A stretch of DNA of 6,308 nt from NCBI GenBank assembly GCA_030596465.1, contig JAUVJW010000124.1, forward strand, positions 1 through 6,308. Direction: 5' to 3'. This document shows, piece after piece, positions 1-5,413 of the stretch. The stretch is from Candidatus Fermentibacteraceae bacterium. Its GTDB lineage: Bacteria > Fermentibacterota > Fermentibacteria > Fermentibacterales > JCC-6. Positions within the stretch are counted from its first letter, which is position 1; every line of letters starts with the position of its first letter. The notes beneath the pieces are model-generated. The model was not told the origin of the DNA. It ran no database searches and worked only from the letters and a program-made list of their open reading frames with translations. The position numbers and the translations under genes are program-made.

Positions 1-2189
1 GCGGAATAGCCCTCTGCCTGAAATGCGTCAATATCTCCTGGCTTTATCTGAGAAGAACACATTATCAGATCTGTTCTGTCACCTGTTACACTGCTGCGCA
101 TGATGAGTTCTGCCATTATTAGTCCATCATTTTCGGAAGAATCACCATCTAGAATAGCGATCTGAATCGGATCGCCGCTCTCTGTTGCTTTTTTGAATCC
201 AACAAGAGCGGCAGCGCGATCCGCTACCGCAAGAACCCGGCAACCCATATTCTCAAGCATTTTTAGATACACACCCCGCAACTGCCTGTCGTTCTCCATG
301 ACCAGCACATGAACATCTTCCAGTGTAATCTCAGGTGTCATTTTTCCAGGAACACGCTTTTCGAGAGGTATAGTCAGCCAGAAAGCAGAACCGGTGTCAG
401 GGATATCTTTACCATAAAATTCTCCACCAGTCGCCAGAGCAAACTCTCTGCAGGTTGCAAATCTTCTATCAAGCGCAGGTAAATCTTCATTTGTAAAGAA
501 CTGACCGACCCCCTCCGGGAAAAATTCTGCTCCCGATAGTTTAATCGAAAAACGAATCTCCATTGTCCGCTCATTTGAAGACACACAGGTAACACCTGCT
601 TCAACAGCACCACCCGATAATCTGGACATAGAGTAATCCAGTAAAACCCGCAAAACACTTTCTATCCCGCGAGCCGGTCCAAAAAACAGATCTGGTAACA
701 TTGGATCTATCTGTACATCAATACAGGAACACCTGTTTCGGAAAGGGGCAACTGCAAGCTTCAATAGTTTCCTGAGAAGGAACTCATTGTTCTCCAGAGA
801 AAATTCTTGAAAATCTCCCATTTTCCCCTGCATAATATGCACTGCATTGGTCAATTTCCCGCAGTCGGCTTTTACTGTGGTGAGCATACTCTTCTGCTCC
901 TCTGTCTGTTCTGTCTCCAGAAGCAGATCCACCATTCCGATTATGCCTCCCAGAGCAGCTATCTTGTCAGATAAGTATTTCCCATGGCGTTTCCTGCTCT
1001 TCTTACTTCGAACATCCGCTCTTTGAGTCTTTTCCTTCAGATAGCCGATTTCCTGACTAAGCGCCCGATTCTTTTCATTCAGATCTTCTTCCAGAGACTT
1101 TATCCCTGAGACATCAATAAACACTTCAAGAAGGAGATCTTCCGAATCAAGTTGAATTGGAATAGCGGTCTTCACCACAGGAATCTTGTGACCATCTCTA
1201 TGTAGAACAAAATGCTCAGCTCTGTCAATCTTCCGGTCAAGATCAATAATGGGACACTGATCAACGAGAGCAGGACAAAAGGCAGTATGACAGATATCTC
1301 CAATAAGCTCTTCCCTCTTCCTTCCGATAACAGTGCAGGCTCGGTCATTCACCTGCCTGATGCGCTTATTCCGGTCGATAATAACCACGCCAACAGGAAA
1401 ACTCTCCAGTATTTGCCTGATGGTAGCCAGAGAATTCTTCAGAGCCCCCGTATTTCGAACCTCATTTGTGATATCCCGATCTCCGCCGCAGTAGCCTTTC
1501 AATTTACCTTCTTCATCAAACACCGGTACACCGCTGGTAGCAAGAATAATTTCATCGCCGCTTTTTGTTAGGCAATGATTCTCAAGATTAGTAAAACTCT
1601 CATTTCTGGAAGCAAAGCGATTAAAAGCCGAGGCAATCCTTTCCCCCTCTTCCCGGGTCATCGTATCAAATGGAGTCTTACCGAAAAGTTCCTCGGGAGA
1701 ATAACCCATGACATCATATACCGAGGAAGAAACGAAGGTATAAGTAGCGGCAGAATCTATCTCCCACAACCAGTCAAAGCCGGAAAAAGCAATTCTCTTG
1801 TATTTCTCCATTCTCTGCTGCAGACGATTCCAATCGTTTCGGCGAAGAGAAATATCCCTTACTGCAACGATGTAGCCCTGAACAACCCCCAGCCGGTCAA
1901 CCCTGGGGGAAAAGGAAAGTTCAACCGGTATTTTTTCTTTGTTCATCGTAGATAGGGTTACTTCCAGAAGAGAAATGGTTTGAAATTCTCTAATAAGTGT
2001 CTTATCCTGAATTGTTGCGGCAAATTCATAGAATTCAAAAGCAGAGATCTCTTCAAGAGAAGAAGCTTGAATAAGAGATAGAAAAGATGAGTTTGCATAC
2101 TCAACGACAAAATCCCTGCCGAGCAGTACAATTCCATCGCTCATCTGCTGAAACACACTTAGTTCATTACTGTTCAAGCAGTTATTCAT
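1..2189 (-). CDS. Triple-PAS hybrid histidine-kinase-like protein with degenerate kinase core and receiver domain (3' end outside window)
   Basis: The frame is open from ATG 2189 to the window edge (729 codons plus two bases), so the C-terminus is missing. An in-frame TGA directly precedes the ATG, which fixes the most upstream start; no strong ribosome site is seen. There is no signal peptide or membrane segment, so the protein is probably cytoplasmic. Three PAS domains lie at about 8-116, 130-245 and 255-365, each ending in a D-I/V-S/T signature (RDIS, RDIT, IDVS). A coiled coil (about 363-400), a DHp-like segment (403-460), an HATPase-like segment (468-610) and a receiver domain (from about 625) follow. 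In the DHp, GGIIGM and the LLLETEQTEEQ helix are retained but Ser407 occupies the phospho-His position. The N-box Asn is Tyr519, and the G1 box reads SGAEF instead of DTGIG. The receiver keeps Asp681 (AILDGD), but its acidic pair is Glu632-Asn633. By family this is a hybrid sensor kinase; by residues it is probably a pseudokinase. It overlaps the upstream exported beta-repeat gene by 8 bases. Confidence 0.9.
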   Translation of the reverse strand, partial: MNNCLNSNELSVFQQMSDGIVLLGRDFVVEYANSSFLSLIQASSLEEISAFEFYEFAATIQDKTLIREFQTISLLEVTLSTMNKEKIPVELSFSPRVDRLGVVQGYIVAVRDISLRRNDWNRLQQRMEKYKRIAFSGFDWLWEIDSAATYTFVSSSVYDVMGYSPEELFGKTPFDTMTREEGERIASAFNRFASRNESFTNLENHCLTKSGDEIILATSGVPVFDEEGKLKGYCGGDRDITNEVRNTGALKNSLATIRQILESFPVGVVIIDRNKRIRQVNDRACTVIGRKREELIGDICHTAFCPALVDQCPIIDLDRKIDRAEHFVLHRDGHKIPVVKTAIPIQLDSEDLLLEVFIDVSGIKSLEEDLNEKNRALSQEIGYLKEKTQRADVRSKKSRKRHGKYLSDKIAALGGIIGMVDLLLETEQTEEQKSMLTTVKADCGKLTNAVHIMQGKMGDFQEFSLENNEFLLRKLLKLAVAPFRNRCSCIDVQIDPMLPDLFFGPARGIESVLRVLLDYSMSRLSGGAVEAGVTCVSSNERTMEIRFSIKLSGAEFFPEGVGQFFTNEDLPALDRRFATCREFALATGGEFYGKDIPDTGSAFWLTIPLEKRVPGKMTPEITLEDVHVLVMENDRQLRGVYLKMLENMGCRVLAVADRAAALVGFKKATESGDPIQIAILDGDSSENDGLIMAELIMRSSVTGDRTDLIMCSSQIKPGDIDAFQAEGYS

Positions 2190-2907
2190 TCATTGTAGAA
2201 ACAATGATACGGGTTACACTTGTATCTCCGTTGGTGGTTTCAATTCTGGCAATTCGATCCCCTTCAACGAAATACTCGTCATCCATTTCAACGCCATCAA
2301 TGACCACATCACCATTGCAGGTCTCCACGGAAAAACCCATCAGGTCGGGCAGCTCAACCGATATATCACCGTTCGTGGTTTCAATAGTAACCACATCATT
2401 CTGCCTTAATAACAAAGCAGTAATGTCACCATTGGTGGTTCTAAGAAAGCGTGAAGAAAGAACCTCAACATGAATATCCCCATTTGTGGATTCTACATTC
2501 GCAACAACGGCACCAACAATATGGGTCTCTCCATTTACAGTGGTCTGATTGATTGTATACCCCATCTCATAAGGGATCTTAACCGCAAAATCCACGTAAC
2601 AGAAACAATTCCTTTCCGGGTAGTCCGCTGTAACGGAAAGATGATCCTCAAGCTCTTCGAATCTTATCTCCAGACCTTCCGGTATCCCCCGGCCTGAATC
2701 ACCGTAGACGGAAGTTACAATCTGAATAAAATTCGAATCCCATTCAGCAACCTCCATATCTCCATTGGTGTTATAAAAACTTAGTTCTGAGCCCGATATC
2801 GTGTTAAATTCATCTGTTCGAACTTCAATCAAATCACTGTTTACGCTCATGACAACACACGAGGCAGTAAGACACACACAAAGCAAAACAACTATTTTGT
2901 ACTTCAT
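2182..2907 (-). CDS. Exported DUF4097-like beta-strand repeat protein
   Basis: 241 residues. Residues 1-17 form a short Lys-containing N-region, a hydrophobic stretch and Cys17 in the context LTASC. This resembles a signal peptide with an imperfect lipobox (Thr at -3), so the mature protein is either a lipoprotein or a secreted protein; I cannot decide which. The rest is built from seven rungs with an NGD/NGE turn: NTNGDMEV (46), TTVNGETHI (122), STNGDIHV (140), TTNGDITA (157), TTNGDISV (177), TCNGDVVI (196) and TTNGDTSV (224), mostly 17-20 residues apart. This is the hallmark of the DUF4097/putative-adhesin beta-repeat families, whose biochemical role is unknown. A good ribosome site (AGGAG) precedes ATG 2907. 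The start overlaps the stop of the DUF2089-type gene as ATGA, and the 3' end overlaps the PAS protein by 8 bases, so it is the third gene of a coupled operon. The Cys pair in NCFC (101, 103) could form a disulfide or bind metal, which is speculative. Confidence 0.9.
   Translation of the reverse strand: MKYKIVVLLCVCLTASCVVMSVNSDLIEVRTDEFNTISGSELSFYNTNGDMEVAEWDSNFIQIVTSVYGDSGRGIPEGLEIRFEELEDHLSVTADYPERNCFCYVDFAVKIPYEMGYTINQTTVNGETHIVGAVVANVESTNGDIHVEVLSSRFLRTTNGDITALLLRQNDVVTIETTNGDISVELPDLMGFSVETCNGDVVIDGVEMDDEYFVEGDRIARIETTNGDTSVTRIIVSTMNE
2215..2772 (-). repeat. Coding repeats around the TTNGD turn
   Basis: Seven rungs with an N-G-D/E turn in the exported beta-repeat protein. On the plus strand the blocks resemble atatc(a/t)cc(g/a)ttggtggttt and recur at about 51-60-base intervals between 2220 and 2540. 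The degree of DNA conservation is modest, so these are protein-level repeats rather than recent duplications. Confidence 0.75.
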
Positions 2908-3281
2908 TTTTTCTCCTGAAATTTTTCGCTTAGAGTATCAATGGCATCTTCCACACTAATTTCTCCCCGATGAAGTTGTTCAAGAACACTGATCGATGTA
3001 TCCCATGTTTCCGTACGGTTCTCCAGGACATTGAACATTTCCTCTATTCTGGTTCTGGCTGTGGGATACGAAACTCCAAGCATGCGCTGAACCGCTTTCA
3101 GGTTACCCCTGGCGAAAAGAAAAAGCTCAAGAAGTGCTCTGTTGTCGGCATCCAGAGAGCATAAAGGACACATGGAAAAGTCACCGCTGACCTCTGTTCC
3201 ACAATCAGAGCAGATGTACTTAACCGGATTAAGAACTCCACCACAGGAAGGACACCGGGATGGCGCTGCAGCTTTAGTCAT
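2904..3281 (-). CDS. DUF2089-type zinc-ribbon and helix-turn-helix protein, candidate regulator
   Basis: 125 residues, no signal peptide. The N-terminus has three CxxC knuckles: Cys10/13, Cys24/27 and Cys38/41. The middle, about residues 48-88, reads LLELFLFARGN...LGVSYPTARTRI, the typical DUF2089 core, which looks like a sigma-region-4-type helix-turn-helix with the recognition helix at SYPTARTRIEEM. The C-terminus (99-119) carries a short amphipathic module, VLEQLHRGEISVEDAIDTLSE. This resembles the N-terminus of the neighbouring beta-repeat protein and the SHOCT-like module of YvlB-type proteins. DUF2089 proteins are generally annotated as putative DNA-binding or regulatory proteins; no target is known to me. 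The gene begins 8 bases inside the upstream gene and ends in an ATGA overlap with the exported beta-repeat gene, so it is probably translated with both. A moderate GAGAG ribosome site lies upstream of ATG 3281. It could regulate its own operon, but I see no clear operator to support that. Confidence 0.88.
   Translation of the reverse strand: MTKAAAPSRCPSCGGVLNPVKYICSDCGTEVSGDFSMCPLCSLDADNRALLELFLFARGNLKAVQRMLGVSYPTARTRIEEMFNVLENRTETWDTSISVLEQLHRGEISVEDAIDTLSEKFQEKK
2913..2917 (-). promoter_or_regulatory. Ribosome binding site of the exported beta-repeat gene
   Basis: AGGAG on the minus strand lies five bases upstream of ATG 2907, inside the 3' end of the DUF2089-type gene. The gene can therefore recruit ribosomes itself in addition to coupling through the ATGA overlap. 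Confidence 0.65.
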
Positions 3282-4179
3282 CTGATTCTCTCTTTATCAC
3301 TATTCCTCCGCCCATGGAAGTCACTTTAAGCGTGGACAAATTCTCCTCATTTCCGTATTTAACCGAGATCTTTGATTTTCCGCGACCCCCTCCTGAATCG
3401 GATATGATCTCATGATTATTTCCACCGACAGTGATAGGGCCACCAAGAGTACTTGCATTGATGAGTGCCGATACATCATCATTCAGGCTAATTGAAATTC
3501 CGCCTCCCATAGTCTTTGCTTTGGAATTTCCTTTCCAGGTTGAATCAAGTGAAATATTCAGCCCACCGCCCATGGTCTTGATAGAAAAGCGGTCTCCGGG
3601 GTTACTGATTGCAACACCTCCACCCATGGTCTTCAGCTCAACAGGAACCCTGACATCGCTGGAGCTTATTCCTCCGCCCATTGAAAGTACTTTAACCGAA
3701 GACAGGCAGTCAGGCACCTTAACGCTGAGTTCGCCACTTTTACAGAGTAAAATTCTCTTGTTGTCTTTGTTGCCTGTTCTGATAGTACTGCTATTATCAA
3801 GTATTGCCCTGAGAATATTGTCCTCGCTGCGGGAGAGAATAATGGAAATACTCTTTCCCTTATCTGCATTACCGTGGATTACAAGTTCCTTTGCTTCTTC
3901 CATCTCCTCAGTAACAGATTCAACCTCTTCCAGGTCAATATTTTCATAGGCTTCAAAAGATTTTCTACCCTTAAAAACATCTCCCATTGAGGCCTGGATC
4001 ATTGGTCCTATTTCTTGAATAATTGATCTGGAATTCGGTATCTTTCTTTTCCTGGCAGTTTTACCCATATCCAGTCCGCTGCCTGTAGATTCAAGGGCTT
4101 CAAGTAATTTTATCCCCTCAGCAGCGGTAATTGTGCCATCTGCCACCATTTCTAAAACTCTTTCTTTCTCTTTACTCAT
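3274..4179 (-). CDS. Cytoplasmic protein with SHOCT-like N-terminal module and DUF4097-like TMGGG beta repeats (YvlB-like)
   Basis: 301 residues from ATG 4179. A longer frame reaches ATG 4233, but that ATG lies upstream of the -10 box, while 4179 has AGAAGGT six bases upstream, so the shorter start is chosen. Residues 5-30 (ERVLEMVADGTITAAEGIKL) match the short helical module found at the N-terminus of YvlB-type proteins, classed near SHOCT. A charged, Glu-rich linker follows (70-98). From 160 come beta rungs with a Gly turn: SMGGGISS (166), TMGGGVAI (184), TMGGGLNI (202), TMGGGISI (223), TLGGPITV (244) and SMGGGIVI (288). There is no signal peptide or transmembrane segment, so unlike its exported partner two genes downstream it should stay in the cytoplasm. 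It is the first gene of the four-gene coupled operon. The molecular function of the family is unknown; a regulatory or scaffolding role is inference only. Confidence 0.9.
   Translation of the reverse strand: MSKEKERVLEMVADGTITAAEGIKLLEALESTGSGLDMGKTARKRKIPNSRSIIQEIGPMIQASMGDVFKGRKSFEAYENIDLEEVESVTEEMEEAKELVIHGNADKGKSISIILSRSEDNILRAILDNSSTIRTGNKDNKRILLCKSGELSVKVPDCLSSVKVLSMGGGISSSDVRVPVELKTMGGGVAISNPGDRFSIKTMGGGLNISLDSTWKGNSKAKTMGGGISISLNDDVSALINASTLGGPITVGGNNHEIISDSGGGRGKSKISVKYGNEENLSTLKVTSMGGGIVIKRESDD
3295..3687 (-). repeat. Coding repeats around the TMGGG turn
   Basis: Six copies of a Gly-turn rung in the YvlB-like protein are visible at DNA level as CC(t/a)CCgCCCATgg-like blocks on the plus strand, for example near 3307, 3503, 3566, 3618 and 3672. 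First-to-second and second-to-third spacing is 54 bases (18 residues), then 63 bases. Confidence 0.75.
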
Positions 4180-4185
4180 TTCAGC

Positions 4186-4192
4186 ACCTTCT
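4186..4192 (-). promoter_or_regulatory. Ribosome binding site that decides the start of the YvlB-like gene
   Basis: AGAAGGT on the minus strand lies six bases upstream of ATG 4179 and supports this start over the in-frame ATG at 4233. Confidence 0.65.
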
Positions 4193-4221
4193 TTCTTGTT
4201 TTTGACTTTATTCTTTACATT

Positions 4222-4249
4222 ATGATAATGCAATTTTCTCTTTTGTCAA
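4222..4249 (-). promoter_or_regulatory. Sigma-70-like promoter of the four-gene operon
   Basis: On the minus strand, TTGACA (4249-4244) is separated by 16 bases from TATCAT (4227-4222), a perfect -35 and a 5/6 -10 box. CATAAT, three bases further on, is an alternative -10 with a 19-base spacer. The predicted RNA would start near 4215, giving a leader of about 36 bases to ATG 4179. This placement excludes the upstream ATG 4233 as a start for transcripts from this promoter. Confidence 0.7.
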
Positions 4250-4275
4250 GGCACTGCTGCAATTTTGTAAAGCGG

Positions 4276-4923
4276 CTATTTCCCATTTAAAGTCTTGTCC
4301 AGTTTGTCAACATGGTTATAGATTTCTTCCATTTCGGAAAGAAGTCTTTTCTTGAGTTCATGCAGACCCAGCTCAAGATCCTGTGTGGCCTGGCTGAAAC
4401 GGTCAATGAACTTGGCGTTCTCTGTATCCATAAAAAGAGCAAGAAGCATGTCGGGAGTCAGTGGATTATTCCGGGCGTCTCCCCTGATCTTGTATGTTCC
4501 GCCCGATGTACTGTACGGCTTTTTTGATCCGGAAGTTATCTCAATTCGAAGAAATGGCTTTTTCCCCTCGCTGTTCTCTACAATCACGAAAACTTCAACA
4601 GGGGGAACACAGCTTCCGGCTTTGCCCAGAATGGATAACTTAGCCCTGTCCCCTATCTCGCATCCAACTATCTCAGTGATCTGTCTTCCCTGTTCATCCT
4701 TGTTCTCTCGAACTCCAAGAAGGATTGTACCGCCTCTTTCACAATTGGCAAAAGCAACAAGATCATCGGAAGAAAGACCGCCAGCAGACTCTTTAAAATC
4801 AAGTTCTCTGCTCTCCTGGCTACCAAGCAACTCCTCAGCCTTCTCGGAAAGCCCGGCATACTCGGTTACTAATCTGGATTCGGTCAGTGCATCCTCTCCA
4901 TCCAGGAATTGCTCTCCTCCCAC
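4276..4923 (-). CDS. Short AlbA_2 (Schlafen-type) domain protein with C-terminal coiled coil
   Basis: 215 residues if translation begins at GTG 4923. Residues about 36-160 match the Schlafen AlbA_2 family: an ES-x-x-LDFKES opening, LVAFANCERGGTILLGVREN, a VPP motif (106-108), then FLRIEI, KKPY and GTYKIRGDARNNP. This domain often appears in putative transcriptional regulators or ATP-binding proteins and in some defence genes, and in eukaryotic Schlafens. Here it is not followed by the usual ATPase or winged-helix part. Instead there is a charged helical tail (about 170-212) with a heptad-like pattern, suggesting oligomerisation. No signal peptide is present. The start is uncertain: GTG 4923 lies 40 bases inside the upstream repeat-protein gene with a poorly spaced Shine-Dalgarno. 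CTG 4887 (12 codons later) forms a CTGA overlap with that gene's stop and has GGAGAGG five bases upstream. TTG at residue 32 is a third option. The AlbA_2 domain is intact with any of these. Exact function unknown. Confidence 0.85.
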   Translation of the reverse strand: MGGEQFLDGEDALTESRLVTEYAGLSEKAEELLGSQESRELDFKESAGGLSSDDLVAFANCERGGTILLGVRENKDEQGRQITEIVGCEIGDRAKLSILGKAGSCVPPVEVFVIVENSEGKKPFLRIEITSGSKKPYSTSGGTYKIRGDARNNPLTPDMLLALFMDTENAKFIDRFSQATQDLELGLHELKKRLLSEMEEIYNHVDKLDKTLNGK

Positions 4924-5225
4924 TCCGCCTGATATTCATATTCGCAGAAGAACACCTTAAGATCCGCCTGATATCCATACTCAACATAATAGATGGATAC
5001 ATCCCCCTGGTACTCATAGTCACAGAAGAACCAGAGACAGTCTTCATCATCAGCCTGATACTCGTATTCAACCACAAATACCGAAGCATCTGCCTGATAC
5101 TCATAATCAACCACAAACACACTGATATCAGCCTGGTATTCGTACTCGGCAATGTAGATCGATCCCGCGGAAACTGTCCCCGCAAAAAGAACAACTGAAA
5201 AGATCAGAAAAGACATCTTTAACAT
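4884..5225 (-). CDS. Secreted Tyr-rich 13-residue repeat protein (DUF6150-like)
   Basis: 113 residues. Residues 1-20 form a signal peptide: MLKMS N-region, hydrophobic FLIFSVVLFAG core, and a VSA cleavage motif before Gly21. The mature part is almost entirely six repeats of (E/D)Y(E/G)YQ(A/G)(D/E) followed by a short hydrophobic strand such as ISVFVV or LKVFFC. They begin at residues 27, 40, 53, 69, 82 and 95; the period is 13 except for one 16-residue step where DEDC is inserted. The pattern of alternating Tyr, acidic and aliphatic residues suggests stacked beta strands and resembles what I recall of the DUF6150 family, whose function is not known. The mature protein is strongly acidic and aromatic and should be in the periplasm or outside the cell. 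ATG 5225 has a near-perfect AAGGAGGT ribosome site five bases upstream, so expression may be high. Its 3' end overlaps the AlbA_2 gene, implying co-transcription. Confidence 0.85.
   Translation of the reverse strand: MLKMSFLIFSVVLFAGTVSAGSIYIAEYEYQADISVFVVDYEYQADASVFVVEYEYQADDEDCLWFFCDYEYQGDVSIYYVEYGYQADLKVFFCEYEYQAEWEESNSWMERMH
4923..5147 (-). repeat. Six 39-base coding repeats (YEYQAD units)
   Basis: Six in-frame units encode the (E/D)YEYQAD-plus-strand repeats. On the plus strand gcctgatac occurs at 5053 and 5092 and gcctggtat at 5131, exactly 39 bases apart. The two units beginning at 5053 and 5092 are the most alike at DNA level, including a shared aaccacaaa. One unit is longer by nine bases. 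The pattern points to internal tandem duplication followed by divergence. Confidence 0.85.
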
Positions 5226-5230
5226 CGTAC

Positions 5231-5238
5231 ACCTCCTT
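5231..5238 (-). promoter_or_regulatory. Near-consensus ribosome binding site of the Tyr-rich repeat gene
   Basis: AAGGAGGT on the minus strand, complementary to the 16S 3' end, lies five bases upstream of ATG 5225. It is the strongest Shine-Dalgarno in the window and favours ATG 5225 over the in-frame ATG three codons later. Confidence 0.75.
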
Positions 5239-5245
5239 CACATAG

Positions 5246-5274
5246 ATGATAACTCTCTTAACCCTTGTCCACAA
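5246..5274 (-). promoter_or_regulatory. Possible promoter of the Tyr-rich repeat and AlbA_2 genes
   Basis: On the minus strand, TTGTGG (5274-5269) is followed after 17 bases by TATCAT (5251-5246), the same -10 hexamer as in the downstream operon promoter. The -35 is poor (3/6), and the predicted start would sit almost on the Shine-Dalgarno, giving a very short leader. Treat as tentative; an activator or an alternative upstream promoter is possible. Confidence 0.35.
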
Positions 5275-5346
5275 TACCCCCAGGAGCGCGATTTATCAGT
5301 TTATGGGTATATTTCAATAATATTGTTTCTCTAAATTGTTTGTGTC

Positions 5347-5375
5347 TTGTTTATGGATGTTTTTTTCCTTAGAAT
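5347..5375 (+). promoter_or_regulatory. Possible promoter of the C25 peptidase gene
   Basis: TTGTTT (5347-5352) and TAGAAT (5370-5375, 5/6 to consensus) are separated by exactly 17 bases that include a seven-T run. The predicted RNA start near 5382 gives a leader of about 30 bases carrying AAGGAG before GTG 5414. The spacing is good, but the region is AT-rich, so chance matches are easy. Confidence 0.45.
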
Positions 5376-5400
5376 TGATAAATCCCAAACGCTGAATTGA

Positions 5401-5406
5401 AAGGAG
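5401..5406 (+). promoter_or_regulatory. Ribosome binding site that decides the GTG start of the C25 peptidase gene
   Basis: AAGGAG lies seven bases upstream of GTG 5414. With the immediately following signal peptide it supports this non-ATG start. Confidence 0.7.
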
Positions 5407-5413
5407 AGAAATT

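Larger units (their letters stand above)
5226..5413. other. Divergent intergenic region between the repeat-protein gene and the C25 peptidase gene
   Basis: 188 AT-rich bases holding the two tentative promoters and two strong ribosome sites described separately. An 11-base perfect inverted repeat, caataatattg (5315-5325), lies between the two promoters and could be an operator, though in AT-rich DNA this is weak. No terminator hairpin or RNA gene is seen. Confidence 0.6.

Noticed and set aside
374..2473. Several open frames of 94-128 codons on both strands (374-658, 1212-1571, 1575-1955, 2087-2473)
   Set aside because: They overlap the continuous 729-codon PAS/kinase frame or the DUF4097-like gene and encode nothing recognisable.
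3431..3949. 172-codon open frame on the plus strand with PPPMV repeats
   Set aside because: The repeats are the reverse complement of the TMGGG coding repeats; no start signal and no domain.
4180..4233. 18-codon N-terminal extension of the YvlB-like gene from ATG 4233
   Set aside because: It would put the start upstream of the -10 box, is a Lys/Asn-rich stretch unlike the family, and has no ribosome site, whereas ATG 4179 has one.
4251..4260. Gcactgctgc as a terminator hairpin after the AlbA_2 gene
   Set aside because: The pairing arms are only three bases with almost no loop and no following T-run on the minus strand.
4352..4960. 202-codon open frame on the plus strand
   Set aside because: It lies opposite the well-supported AlbA_2 gene, encodes a Ser/Pro-rich sequence with no recognisable domain, and looks like an antisense shadow.
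5053..5147. CRISPR-like or minisatellite array suggested by 39-base periodicity
   Set aside because: No unique spacers; the period is a multiple of three and is explained by coding repeats of a protein with a signal peptide.
4835..5194. 119-codon minus-strand frame with MSIRQMLRYLWL-like repeats
   Set aside because: It is a shifted reading of the YEYQAD repeats; the signal peptide and near-perfect ribosome site belong to the other frame.
5315..5325. Inverted repeat caataatattg as an operator
   Set aside because: Only 11 bases, all within AT-rich DNA where such palindromes are common; noted in the intergenic entry but not claimed as a site.
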